The notes beneath the pieces were generated by a model. That model saw only the letters and a list, made by a program, of their open reading frames with translations. It searched no databases and was not told the DNA's origin. From Petunia secreta (Eukaryota; Streptophyta; Magnoliopsida; Solanales; Solanaceae): a stretch of DNA of 64,000 nt. The DNA lies in contig JARKIP010000010.1 of the NCBI GenBank assembly GCA_029990175.1, positions 43,580,001 to 43,644,000 of the forward strand, read 5' to 3'. Position 1 is the stretch's first letter, and each line of letters starts with the position of its first letter. Made by a program: the position numbers and the translations under genes. Below, one piece after another: positions 24,906 to 34,507 of the stretch.

Positions 24906-25740
24906 TGCCTGCCTTCGATCCTAGTTTGATATTCCCAGATAATCTTCTTCGTTCCAAGGATGATGCATGAGGAAGTTGTAGGAGGAAACTCATCTATAGT
25001 CACCTTCTATTCTCTCTTCATCCGCAAAGGAGTGAATGGAGTCCCCCGAGTCATGAAATTCGACCGGGATTCTAATGATGATGTTCTTCGGAATGTCCTT
25101 ATTGTGCAGACATGTTGATTTTGATATATCCGTCTTCATGTGTGATGATTTATGTGATATTCTTCTTGTCATGTGGCGCGCGGCAGTAGAGGAATTCCAT
25201 CCCATTCGGGCTTCTTGTAGTCGTCCATCTTCCAGTTACGTGGGAACATATCCCGGAAGAAACTTCTTTTGCATGAGGAGTGTGCCCCTGGGATATCCTC
25301 ACCTTCTTCGATCGATTAACGCCCGAGACAATTCTCCATACCAACAACATTCAGGGTGGCTATATAGCTCTAGCCTGTTTCTCTGTTTTGGAGTTTACAT
25401 AAGCTTTCAATCGTTTGGGGAAGAGGGAGTATAAGGTGTTTCCAAAATTCACGGGGGTTTCTTATTGGAGTCTCTCCAAGTGAAGTCTTCGGTGCCCGTT
25501 CCGCTGCCTCCGTCTTTCTACTAAGAGATTCCTTAGTTGAACTGATTTTCCCAATTCCCGTGGCGCAGTGTCACAAAGATGTTGCTTCTTGGGTATCGAC
25601 TTGGAAATTTTGCCTTTTGTTGCCGGGAGAGACTTCGATGCAAGAACTACAATCTAGATGAAGAGTCTCTGGCCATACAAATTCAAAGGAACCTGCGAAT
25701 TTAGTCTTTCCTTTCCTTTTCTTTTCTTTTTCTATAATTG
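24906..25740 (+). pseudogene. Antisense ORF remnant in T2
   Basis: On the strand opposite to pol, an ATG at about 24907 opens MPAFDPSLIFPDNLLRSK. Further pieces read MKFDRDSNDDVLRNV and GGYIALACFSVLEF through stops and frame changes. The order and sequence match the minus-strand remnant in T1 at 2690-1950, including FLS-stop-TDFP in both. A shared antisense gene therefore predates the split of the copies. I do not recognise the family. Confidence 0.45.
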
Positions 25741-26544
25741 TTCTAAATAAATGTTGTATTCAGGAAGAACTAATTGTATATTATGAGCCTACAGGCTATT
25801 TCTTATTAATGAAAAAGTTGTTCATCAATATTTTTGTATGTACTTGCGTTATTACATGTTTTGTAATGTATAGTCAAGCAGTATGTTTTGTGCACCTAAG
25901 GATTAGATGGCTTCCGGTCGTCCTGGCTATTCTAATTGTTTAAGAAAGTTTATCAGTGAGTCTGCCCTGGATAATTACGTCTGTTGTGCACCAATGTTTG
26001 GCGGCTATGTTGCATTGTAGGAGATGGTTGTTTGTGCCCATAATGAGACGACTTTAGCCCGTGTGATAACAGACACTTTTGCGTCCGACTTTGAATGTCT
26101 CTACTTAGTTACTCAAGTATTTAATACTTTCTAGCACGACGCGACCAGGCGTCCCCCTTGGCGTATAGGTGCAGTTGTTGAATTAACGAGTTCAACTTAC
26201 CAATAATGCCTGGTGGCTGAGCTAGACGTGGTCTAGCTCTTAGCGAGTAGTGTACCCTACTTTTTATGGTGAAAAATGAGTGTATTACTTCAACTTAGGT
26301 CTAGCCGGGGCTATGAATAGTTGGATCGTAAATGTATCTGAATAAATAAGTAAAACTGACTAAAAATAGTAGTTTTATTGATGACTAGGGCGCAAAGCCT
26401 TGCAAGAATAAAGAACGGGGATGTGTGCCCATTGTATATAATGATAGTAGAAGTAAACAGGAATGGGGAAAATACATATCTGGAGTATATGGGCTTAACT
26501 AAGCATTTTAATAGCAGTATTTCTTTAGCCATGTGATGTTCCAG

Positions 26545-27819
26545 TTATTTGGAATGGTTGTTCCTTCCTTCCATGTCTTCAAGAACATACACACCTTTCC
26601 CAGCTATGCTTCGAACTCTGTAAGGCCTTTCCCAATTCGGGACGAGCTTACCTACACTGGCCTGATTGGTATTGTGAGCGACTTTGCGGAGGACTAGATC
26701 CCCGATGTTGAGGGATTGTGGATTAGCTCTTGTTGTAATACTGCTCCACCTGTTGCTTCTGGGCCGCAAGGCGTATGAGCGCTATTTCTCGCCGCTTGTC
26801 CAAAATATCAAGGGAAACCTTTAAAGATTCATTGTTAGGTTCTTACTCAGCGAATGACTGCCGCAGGCTGGATTTTTCAATTTCCAAAGGAATCTTCGCT
26901 TCTGTTCCATATGTTATTGAAAACGGTGTCTCTCCAGTGTTGTCTTTGGATGCAGTTCGGTAGGCCCACAGGACACCGAGCAGTTCTTCCGGTCACTTTC
27001 CCTTAGCTTCCTTGAGTCGCTTCTTCAGATTTTCCACTATTGTCTTGTTCGACGATTTGGCTCGACCATTAGCCGAAGGGTGATAGAGAGTAGAGGTTAT
27101 TCTCTTGATTTCCCATTCCATCATAAAAGTAGTGATTTTTTTGCCTATGAATTGAAGACCGTTGTCGCAAGTGATTTCTGTTGGGATGCCAAATCGGCAC
27201 ATAATGTTCGTCCAGATAAACTCTATGACTTCCTGTTTCTGAATCCGGGCGTAGGCCGCCGCTTCGACCCATTTTGTGAAGTAGTCTGTCATGATAGTAA
27301 GAACTTGACACCACCGAGTGCTTTAGGCATGGGCCCTACGATGTCCATTCCCCACTTCATGAAAGGCCAATGGGCTATTACTGAGTGTAATAACTCTGCC
27401 GGCTGATGAAGTGCGTGGGAGAATCTTTGGCAGCTATCACACGCCCGGGCAAACTTGCTCGCATCATCTTCCATTCGGGGCTAGAAATAGCCCGACCTGA
27501 TTAACTTACGAGCTAGAGATCGCCCACCGGATTGATTTCCACATTGTCCCTCGTGATTAAACATTCAACGACACAATTCGCCATTGATTAAAACATACCG
27601 AGCTGCTTAGGCTCTCAACCTTCTGCTCTGTTTTCTATCTGCCGAGAGTACTCCTTTGTTCAGGTACTCAATGATTGCGTGCCGCCAGTCCCACGATGAT
27701 CCCACTGTGTTGACCTCGCGACACTTGATATCCGCGTACATTAGCTCAATGGTGGAAACAAGGTTGTCTGCGTTTAAGTCTGAAGTGGCTGCTAGACTGG
27801 CTAGGGCATCAGCCTCCAC
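26545..27819 (-). pseudogene. Integrase of T2
   Basis: Pieces at 27474-27289 (RACDSCQRF, MDIVGPMPKALGG), 27292-26993 (DYFTKWVEAAAYARI, CDNGLQFIG, NGRAKSSNKTIVE) and 26769-26545 (C-terminal GPYRV-like and NIGDLVLRKV segments) make up a nearly collinear integrase. The catalytic Glu is replaced: NGRAKSS stands where NGQAESS is expected. Stops and a frame change separate the pieces. It is inactive. Confidence 0.85.
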
Positions 27820-29400
27820 ATTTTTCTCTCTCGGTATCTAATTAATCTTCCATTTTTTGAAAATTTTCAGACATTTTTATACTCTGGCCAAGTACTCTTG
27901 CAGGCGGGCGTCCTTGGCAGTATAAGCCCCTTTTACCTGATTGACAACGGGCTGGAAATCACAATTGATACCGATCTCCCTGGCCCCCACTATGTAAGCT
28001 AATTCTAAGGCTTGAAATAATGTTTCATATTCTGCCTCGTTGTTCGTCATCTGGGAGCAGCAGACAGCTTTCTTGAACACGTTCCTCGCTGGGGACTTGA
28101 TCACTATGCCAAGCTCGACCTTTTTTACGTTCGAGGCCCCGTCGGTGTAGATCACCCATTCTCTAGGGGTAACACCCTCCATCATCTCGTGTTCTGCTTC
28201 AGCTCTTGGCATCAAATCGGTACAGAAGTCAGCAAAAAAGTTTACTAGTACCTGTGATTTGATAGTTGTACGTGGCTGATAAATGATGTCATATTCGCCA
28301 AGTTTGAAGGCCCATTTTGCCAGCCTGTCTGGCAACTCGGTTTTGTACAGAATAGTCAGTAAGGGAAAAAAGGAAACCACGACTATGGTGTGACTCTGAA
28401 TATACGGCTGCAACTTTCTCGCTGCCATGACTAAAGCAAGTGCGAGTTTCTCCAGGTGTTGATAAATAGTTTCTACGTCCAAAAGAGACTTGCTAACGTA
28501 ATAGACTAGGGACTGCACCCCCTTCTCTTCTCGTACCAAGACGATACTAACGGAAACTTCGGACACTACTAGGTACAACAATAACGGTTCTCCCTCGCGT
28601 GGCTTGGTAAGCAACAGGGGATTTTCTAGATATTGCTTTAGCTCCCGCTGTGCCTCGCTGCACTGCTCCGTCTATTCAAAGCTTTTATCCTTTTTCAGGA
28701 CATACTGATGACATTTCTCTGACGATCGTGAGATGAACCGGCTGAGTGCTGCAATTCGGCCGTTAAGCCTTTTAACTTCAACTTCGCTTTTCAAGACTTC
28801 CGGTATCGCCTCTATTTCTTCGATCTATATGGGATTTGCTTCTATGCCCTTGTTGGAAACTATAAACCTAAGGAACATCCCAGAGGATAGGCTGAAGGCA
28901 CATTTCTCAAGGTTGAGCTTTATTCCAAATGTGTCCGAGATGTCAAATGCCATCTCCAGATGGCTGACGTGATCTTTGGTGAATTCTGACTTGACCGACA
29001 TGTCGTCCATGTAAACTTCCATGGTCTTTCCGATCTGCTCCTTGAACATCAAGTTCACCAAACTCTAATAAGCCGCTCCTACATTTTTTTAGCCTAAAAA
29101 GCATTACCCTGTAACAATAAGTTTCCATGTCTGTGATGATGGAAGTCTTTTCTTGATCATCCGGGTTCATGAGGATCTGATCGTACCCTGAGTATGCGTC
29201 TAGAAAACTCAAAGCTTTATGGCTTGCCATCAAATCGATGAGTCGATCGATGTTGGGCAGCGAGAAGGAATCCTTCGGGTATGCTTTGTTCAGATCTATG
29301 AAGTTGATGCATATCCTCCACTTGCCATTTTTCTTGGGAACTACCACAACATTGGATAACCAATCGAGGTACTAGACCTCGCGAATGGAGCCGTTGTTTA
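27820..29400 (-). pseudogene. RT and dual RNase H of T2
   Basis: 29347-28943 carries the RT fingers and palm (NGKWRICINFIDLNKAYP, FLDAYSGYDQI). The catalytic YMDDM is in a different frame at 29061-28825. 28614-27877 contains a degraded gypsy RNase H (LLYLVVSEVSVSIVL) followed by a second RNase H with YTDGASN, NNEAEYE and NCDFQ. A second, archaeal-type RNase H is the hallmark of Tat-lineage elements. The frame change near 29050 and other stops inactivate the gene. Confidence 0.85.
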
Positions 29401-29916
29401 GTAGTTTTTCGACCTCTTCATGGACTGCCTGGTTTTTTTGGCGACTGATCGGTCATTTCTTCTGCTTGACTGGCTTGAAGTTCGAATCGATGTTCAGATT
29501 TTGTGTGATGATGCTACTTGATATCCTCGACATGTCGGTGTGTGTCCAGGCGAAGGTGCCGACCAAGCGCGTAGGAAGTTGGCGTATTTTTGCTTGGGTT
29601 TGGCTGAGAGCTTAGCCCCCACATAAAATTTCTTATCAGGAACCTCTTCATTGAAGATCACTGGGTCAAGGTCATCGACTGTGGCTTTAGCTGGCTTGTC
29701 TTCTTCCTCCGACTCGGAGGGTATAATGGCTGGCTCTCGAGACCCAGCACTTTATGGACCCCGTACCTGAGAGGTACGCTGGTGACCAGATTAGGGCCAA
29801 GCAGCTTATCCAACTTCCTCTTCTGATTTTTTTGTCTCCTTTTTGGTGGCATCTATCACTGCAGTTACGTAACAGCTCCGAGATAACTTTTGATGCCCCT
29901 AAATTTCATTCACCCC

Positions 29917-30522
29917 CTAAGGAGTCGGGTACTTCAGGATTTGATGAAGTGTAGATGGCAATGCACGTACTTCGTGAATCCAGGGCCTCTCCAGGATAGT
30001 GTTATACGAGATGTCGCATGTCATTACTTGGAAGGAGGTCACCCGTGTTGCTCCTGGTAGGTGTACCTGAAGGAGTATCTCTCCCACAGATTTCTCGCTG
30101 GAGCTGTTAAAGCTGGTTATAGTATATGGGCTAGGGATTACCTGATTCTGTATCTCCATCTGGCAAACAACCTTCCAATGAATGATGTTGACTACGCTAC
30201 CGGGATCCACTAATACATGCTTGACTCGAGCGTCATGTACCTGCAAGGTGATTATTAGAGCGTCATAGTGAGGGTGACGGGCTCGTAGTAGGTCCTCGTC
30301 GTTGAAATCGATGGTGTTGATGTGTGGCTTCTTGGTCATCTGTTGGTGAGCCTCGCAGACCATGATGGCTTTGGTCCCGACGCTTCCGACCCTGGTCCCC
30401 CTAAAGATCGTATTGACGAGCCTTCTGACTTCCGGCATTGTTCTATAATGAAGGGTGATATTCTGGTAAGACCTTAGCCATGACGACAGGTAACTGGATT
30501 TTGATCTTAGATAGTAGCTCAC
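29917..30522 (-). pseudogene. Protease region of T2
   Basis: An open stretch of about 200 codons holds HYDALIITLQV, then the active-site motif HVLVDPGSVVNII, then SVGEILLQVHLPGATRV and NTILERPWIHEV. These match the E protease motif by motif (LVDPGSSANII, NIILGRPWIHD). The usual G in LGRPW is E here. No gag domain precedes it. Confidence 0.8.
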
Positions 30523-30645
30523 AGTTTCAGTAGTACTGACCGAGTTATGAATTATCTATTGGATCTCGTTACCGGCATGTCGTATGGCATTGTTGTTGTG
30601 ATTTGACATGATTGTGCCTTCTCCTTCGTAGAATACCTGCAATTT

Positions 30646-30672
30646 CCTGGGCCCCACGGGTGGGCGCCAAAC
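30646..30672 (-). other. Primer-binding site of T2
   Basis: On the element strand, GTTTGGCGCCCACCCGTGG follows the LTR. TGGCGCCC is a common primer-binding start. T3 has the equivalent GTTTGGTGCCCTTCGTGG. Confidence 0.6.
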
Positions 30673-31176
30673 TATTTTTGCCTAAAATTGTACGTCTAGA
30701 TTAAATAATTAATTATGGTTGGGGTCACAAGAAATAAAGTAATTAAGACGGAAAAGTAAGTAAATATGATGAAAACATTAATAAATAAACAAGACGAAAT
30801 AAGCAAGAAAATGTAGAGTAATTCTTATTCCTTGAGAATAGCCGGATTCTGTGGTGAATCGCCTTATGTACAATACAATGTAAGGAGGGTTATTTGTAGT
30901 AGTGATACCCAGTCCTAAACAAGGTAAAATACAAAGACTAATAAGGCTATGGGCCTATAACTCAAGGAGGTAATATATACTAAACCCTAACAAGGAGACT
31001 GTAAACTCTAGACGGCGGGATGTATACCCTGCGTCCTATTGCCGTGCCGCTTAAACGGTAGTTGGCTTCACGAGCGGGCGCGTATCCTCTACACCCGGTG
31101 ACTTGTAAGATAAGTCTAGTCTCGCCAGCTGGACTCGTATCCCCGTAATAGTTGGTGACGTATTTTTGCCCATACA
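30673..31176 (-). repeat. 5' LTR of T2
   Basis: 504 bp, the same length as the other copy. Element strand TGTATGGGC...GGCAAAAATA. Many substitutions separate it from the 24014 copy, so the insertion is not recent. Confidence 0.9.
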
Positions 31177-31540
31177 GACTCATTAGCACCAATCCTCCTA
31201 CTCACTCGCCTACTATAATTGAGAAGCCTACTAACTTCACAAATCCATCATAAACCATGTACCATCACAACAAGAAAACTGTCACATTCAAATAAACTGC
31301 TTCAAGAAACATTGGGACTTAACAAAGCAAGACTCACTCACTCTAAAAAAGAAGTCATGAACCGTTTTGCGGTTCTAAAGGACCCTGAACCATAGGCTTC
31401 CCCGTGGTATAGGACTCGACTAATGTAAGCTCGATCAGTCTGAGATCAAATAGGACTTTCATAGATTGTAATATAGGCAGCATGGTAAGTAGGATACATT
31501 TAATTTATAGTGACTAACCTCCCCTGAGCATTCTAATGCA

Positions 31541-31612
31541 TCAAACATCACTAAAATACTCCAAAATATGAATAAAACACATTCAATTATGTATAAATTT
31601 AGCCTATTATCA
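31541..31612 (-). repeat. LTR 3 of element A (terminal fragment)
   Basis: Only about 70 bp: ATCAAACATCACTAAAATAC... through GCCTATTATCA, matching the right ends of LTR 1 and LTR 2. It abuts the second 3' internal copy at a short shared GCATCA, suggesting a microhomology deletion. Confidence 0.75.
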
Positions 31613-31816
31613 GTAAGTGTAACATATTTACAAACACTTCTTCATTGTATGGTCATTCTCATCAATTAATGGATATAAATTTACAAATACACCTTTTTGT
31701 TTCAGAAACTACCCATCATCACAAATAATCTCCTACTCTACTACCACAAATCCCCCACTCATGTGGTCACATATTAAATTACACTTTTTTTGCACCATTA
31801 TTAACATCCACTTTTA

Positions 31817-32123
31817 GTGGCCGTTTGGCCATTAATTCGAAAAAATATTTGAAAAAGAGTTTTTGAAGTTGAGTTGAAAAATGGTATTTTAAAGTTGAAG
31901 TAGTATTTGAACATACATTTCACTTGAAAAGAAGTTGAAGTTTTGTGAATAGAGAAAAAGTAGTTTTTGGAAAAACTTGAAAAAGTGGTCAAAAACACTT
32001 TTTGATTTTTCAAAAACTGTTTTTGGAAAAATCTCCAAAAACTAACAGTTTTTCATGGACAAACATGTTTTTTCAAAAACTTTTTGAAAAAAAGTGAGAA
32101 ATTATTCATGGACAAATGGGTCC
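31817..32123. mobile_element. Tourist-like MITE
   Basis: TTA is duplicated at 31814-31816 and 32124-32126. The left end GTGGCCGTTTGGCCAT matches the reverse complement of the right end, GGACCCATTTGTCCAT. The interior is rich in TTTTTGAAAAA motifs. The 3-bp TTA duplication fits PIF/Harbinger-derived MITEs. Confidence 0.65.
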
Positions 32124-32190
32124 TTAGTCATCCCTCTTCAATTAAAATGATTAAAGATCTTCTTCATTTTTACATTCGTCACTGATAGCA

Positions 32191-32325
32191 ATGAGTTATA
32201 CTGCTTCGACGGCGCTTTTTCGCCTGAGTTATACTGCTTCGACGGCGCTTTTTCGCCTTCTCTTCGCTCTGGACAGGAGCGCTAGTGGACACGGGGAGGG
32301 AGCAGGCGAAGCGTGTCGTTCGTAA
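32191..32325 (+). CDS. Small ORF with in-frame 33-bp duplication
   Basis: A 44-codon ATG-to-TAA ORF. An exact 33-bp segment encoding SYTASTALFRL is repeated head to tail (32193-32225 and 32226-32258). No family is recognised. It could be a captured exon 5' end or chance, and no clear promoter precedes it. Coding status is doubtful. Confidence 0.2.
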   Translation: MSYTASTALFRLSYTASTALFRLLFALDRSASGHGEGAGEACRS

Positions 32326-33720
32326 TGGAAAGAAAGATACCACTACTTCGCCTCTTTGTTGGACCGCCGGCGCGAACACAGTGGTCTCTGACCAGGACCA
32401 GGAACCAATTCATATTTGGATCTTGACATGTCAGTGGTTTTTAACCGTAGGCATTTTGCCAGGGATTGGATTCATAGTACCAGTTAGGGGTAGGTATAAA
32501 CCTTCATTCATCTTCTTCGATCTTCCTTGGAATATCCATCGTCTTGATCTCGACCTTGTTGAGCTCTCCCTGATCGAAAGTTCCTATTTTGCTGCCTCTT
32601 CGATCGTCTCCAACTCCCTAGTTATACTCTCATTTTACTTTATTGTTTAAAATGTCAATATTTTTAATTACAACCTCAAAGTCAGCCACCACTACAAGCT
32701 ATGTTTCATTTAAAATGAAACATGTAAAACATGGTTGAAGGTAGGATTTGGGTCTGCCAAGTGTAGGAAATGTGTGCCCCTTTTAAAACAACGATGGCAT
32801 GGATCACTCTAATTTTTAAAAGAGAAGGTAAAAACAGATCATTTCGCAAACCAACAACATAATTCTAGATCTTTTTCTCCTTTTTGTTGACTCCGTTAAT
32901 TAAGTTGGGAAATAAAAAAAAAATGCGTGCCACTTCTGTAATGACAAAGGTGTGGTGGACCCAACTTTAAACAAAATATGAAAATACACTATTTAGCAAA
33001 TCACAAATTTCATTTTTCCTTTTCAACATAACACAAGCAGCACTTAATCCATAAATTGTATCACTCGAATCAGATCTCAACTTTACTTTTTTTTTTAATT
33101 AGAAATAATATACACTGATACATAAGTAGTTGATTTACTCGCAAAATATCTTTATTTATAGGTAGACTATCATCTGTTATTGCCAAAGAAAGCACGTACC
33201 ATCAAGTCGTATTATGTGATGTAACTACGGCCATTCGTAGAGACTAGAGACAAAAGTTGGTAAAACGAAGGCATTTTTTTTCCTCATCACATTAATAGGA
33301 AAATAATTCACGTACAGTATTTTTTCTTTAAGTTTCAATAAGAACAAATTTGCTATGTTAGTTAGCAAAAATATTTGTTACTTGTACTCTTTATCTTTGT
33401 TGACAAATTAATTTGCAGTAAGTAGGTAACATTTTAACATGAACAAAACAGTTAATTTCCATAATTGTAATAAAGACTAGTTGTACAAACTGAGAATTAA
33501 AAAAGGGAACAAATATGGCAAGTATAGTAGGCCTTTGGGTTGCACAAAAGGGTAGTGTTGTTGTGCCATGTTGTGCACTCTAAATATTCTTGCACAAAAA
33601 GGATTTGCCTCACCCATACACATTATACTACACACGCACGCACATCCTTCCTTTCTCTCTTTCTTGTATATATAATTTTTTCAATCCATATTATTTGTTT
33701 GGCATTGCCATTTCCATTTT

Positions 33721-33730
33721 TATATAAAAG
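33721..33730 (+). promoter_or_regulatory. TATA box of RNA-binding protein gene
   Basis: TATATAAAAG lies about 780 bp upstream of the ATG. That distance is explained by a 5' UTR intron whose acceptor, TTGTGATAG, ends at 34502, six bases before the ATG-ATG at 34508. Confidence 0.5.
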
Positions 33731-34220
33731 CTTTGGAATAACCAAAGAGTATAATGAAAAGTAAATAGAAAAGGTAGAGGATGACCACCGCATCCTCTGT
33801 TTTTTAGATCTCTGGTTTGTATCTATTAATGTTCCATCATTACAAATGTTGCATTTTCTTTTTATATCTATGTTTCATTCATATGCTTTTTGTTCATGTT
33901 TTAAGTCTTTTTTGTGTAATGAGTCTCTGATCTATCTGAATTGTGAATTTTCAGAGATAATTGATTGAGTTTTGATTGGATGCTACAAAGATCTGATGTT
34001 TCTTGATTGAATCCAAGACTTCCACACTTTGCTGTTTAATCAGTATTTGCAAACTGGGGTCTGCCTGATTTTCTTGATAAAGGTCTGGTTTTTATTCTTG
34101 ATTACTATCAAAGTCTAGTTTTTATTGTTGATTTACTATTAAGGTCTAATTTTTATTGTTGATTACTTTTCTTATCCACATCTGGATCTGTGTATTTACT
34201 TTTTCAATGATGGTGTCTTT

Positions 34221-34336
34221 CCGGAAACAGCCTCTCTACCTCCTCTACCTCACTCGAGGTAGGGGTAAGGTTTGCATACTCCTCACCTTCCCCGGACCCC
34301 AAGATCATATTGGGGTATATTGTTGTTGTTGTTGTT
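34221..34336 (+). mobile_element. SINE (Solanaceae type), 5'-truncated
   Basis: 116 bp ending in (TTG)n, with the block TAGGGGTAAGG and CCTTCCCCGGACCCC that typifies the 3' half of Solanaceae SINEs. It is flanked by a 15-bp target duplication, AATGATGGTGTCTTT at 34206-34220 and AATGATGGGGTCTTT at 34337-34351, one mismatch. It sits in the 5' UTR intron of the RRM gene in the same orientation. Confidence 0.85.
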
Positions 34337-34507
34337 AATGATGGGGTCTTTGTTATTTTCTAGATTTTGTTGATAATATCTCTACATCACTTTGTTCAGT
34401 TTAATTGTATTGTGTACAGGAGTAGTTTTTATTGAATTTTCATTGCTTGTGCTGGATGTAAGTAAATGTTATTGATGTGTGAATTGAATTGACTTGTGAT
34501 AGGAGAC

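Larger units (their letters stand above)
24014..31176 (-). mobile_element. Tat-type gypsy element T2, gag-less
   Basis: Both LTRs are 504 bp and the element is flanked by an exact GACTC duplication (24009-24013 and 31177-31181). The interrupted sequence is recoverable by comparison with the uninterrupted copy at 19826-19850. On the minus strand the order is LTR, primer-binding site, protease, RT, RNase H, second RNase H, integrase, 3' non-pol region, polypurine tract, LTR. Only about 150 bp separate the 5' LTR from the protease, so gag is missing. RT and integrase are split by stops and frameshifts. Confidence 0.9.
18255..31612 (-). mobile_element. Three-LTR non-autonomous element A
   Basis: Two full LTRs (18255-19644 and 22443-23814) flank a short internal region. 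A third, partial LTR end (about 31541-31612) lies beyond a second copy of the 3' internal region. Outer flanks are TTAAG (18250-18254) and GTAAG (31613-31617), a 4/5 match consistent with one aged target duplication around the whole three-LTR unit. The internal region lacks RT, RNase H and integrase, so the element is LARD-like. T2 is nested in the second internal copy. Confidence 0.75.
31618..33720. other. Spacer upstream of RNA-binding protein gene
   Basis: It contains a MITE (31817-32123) and a small ORF with an in-frame 33-bp duplication (32191-32325). Otherwise it is AT-rich and presumably includes the distal promoter of the gene at 34508. No other gene is seen. Confidence 0.5.
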
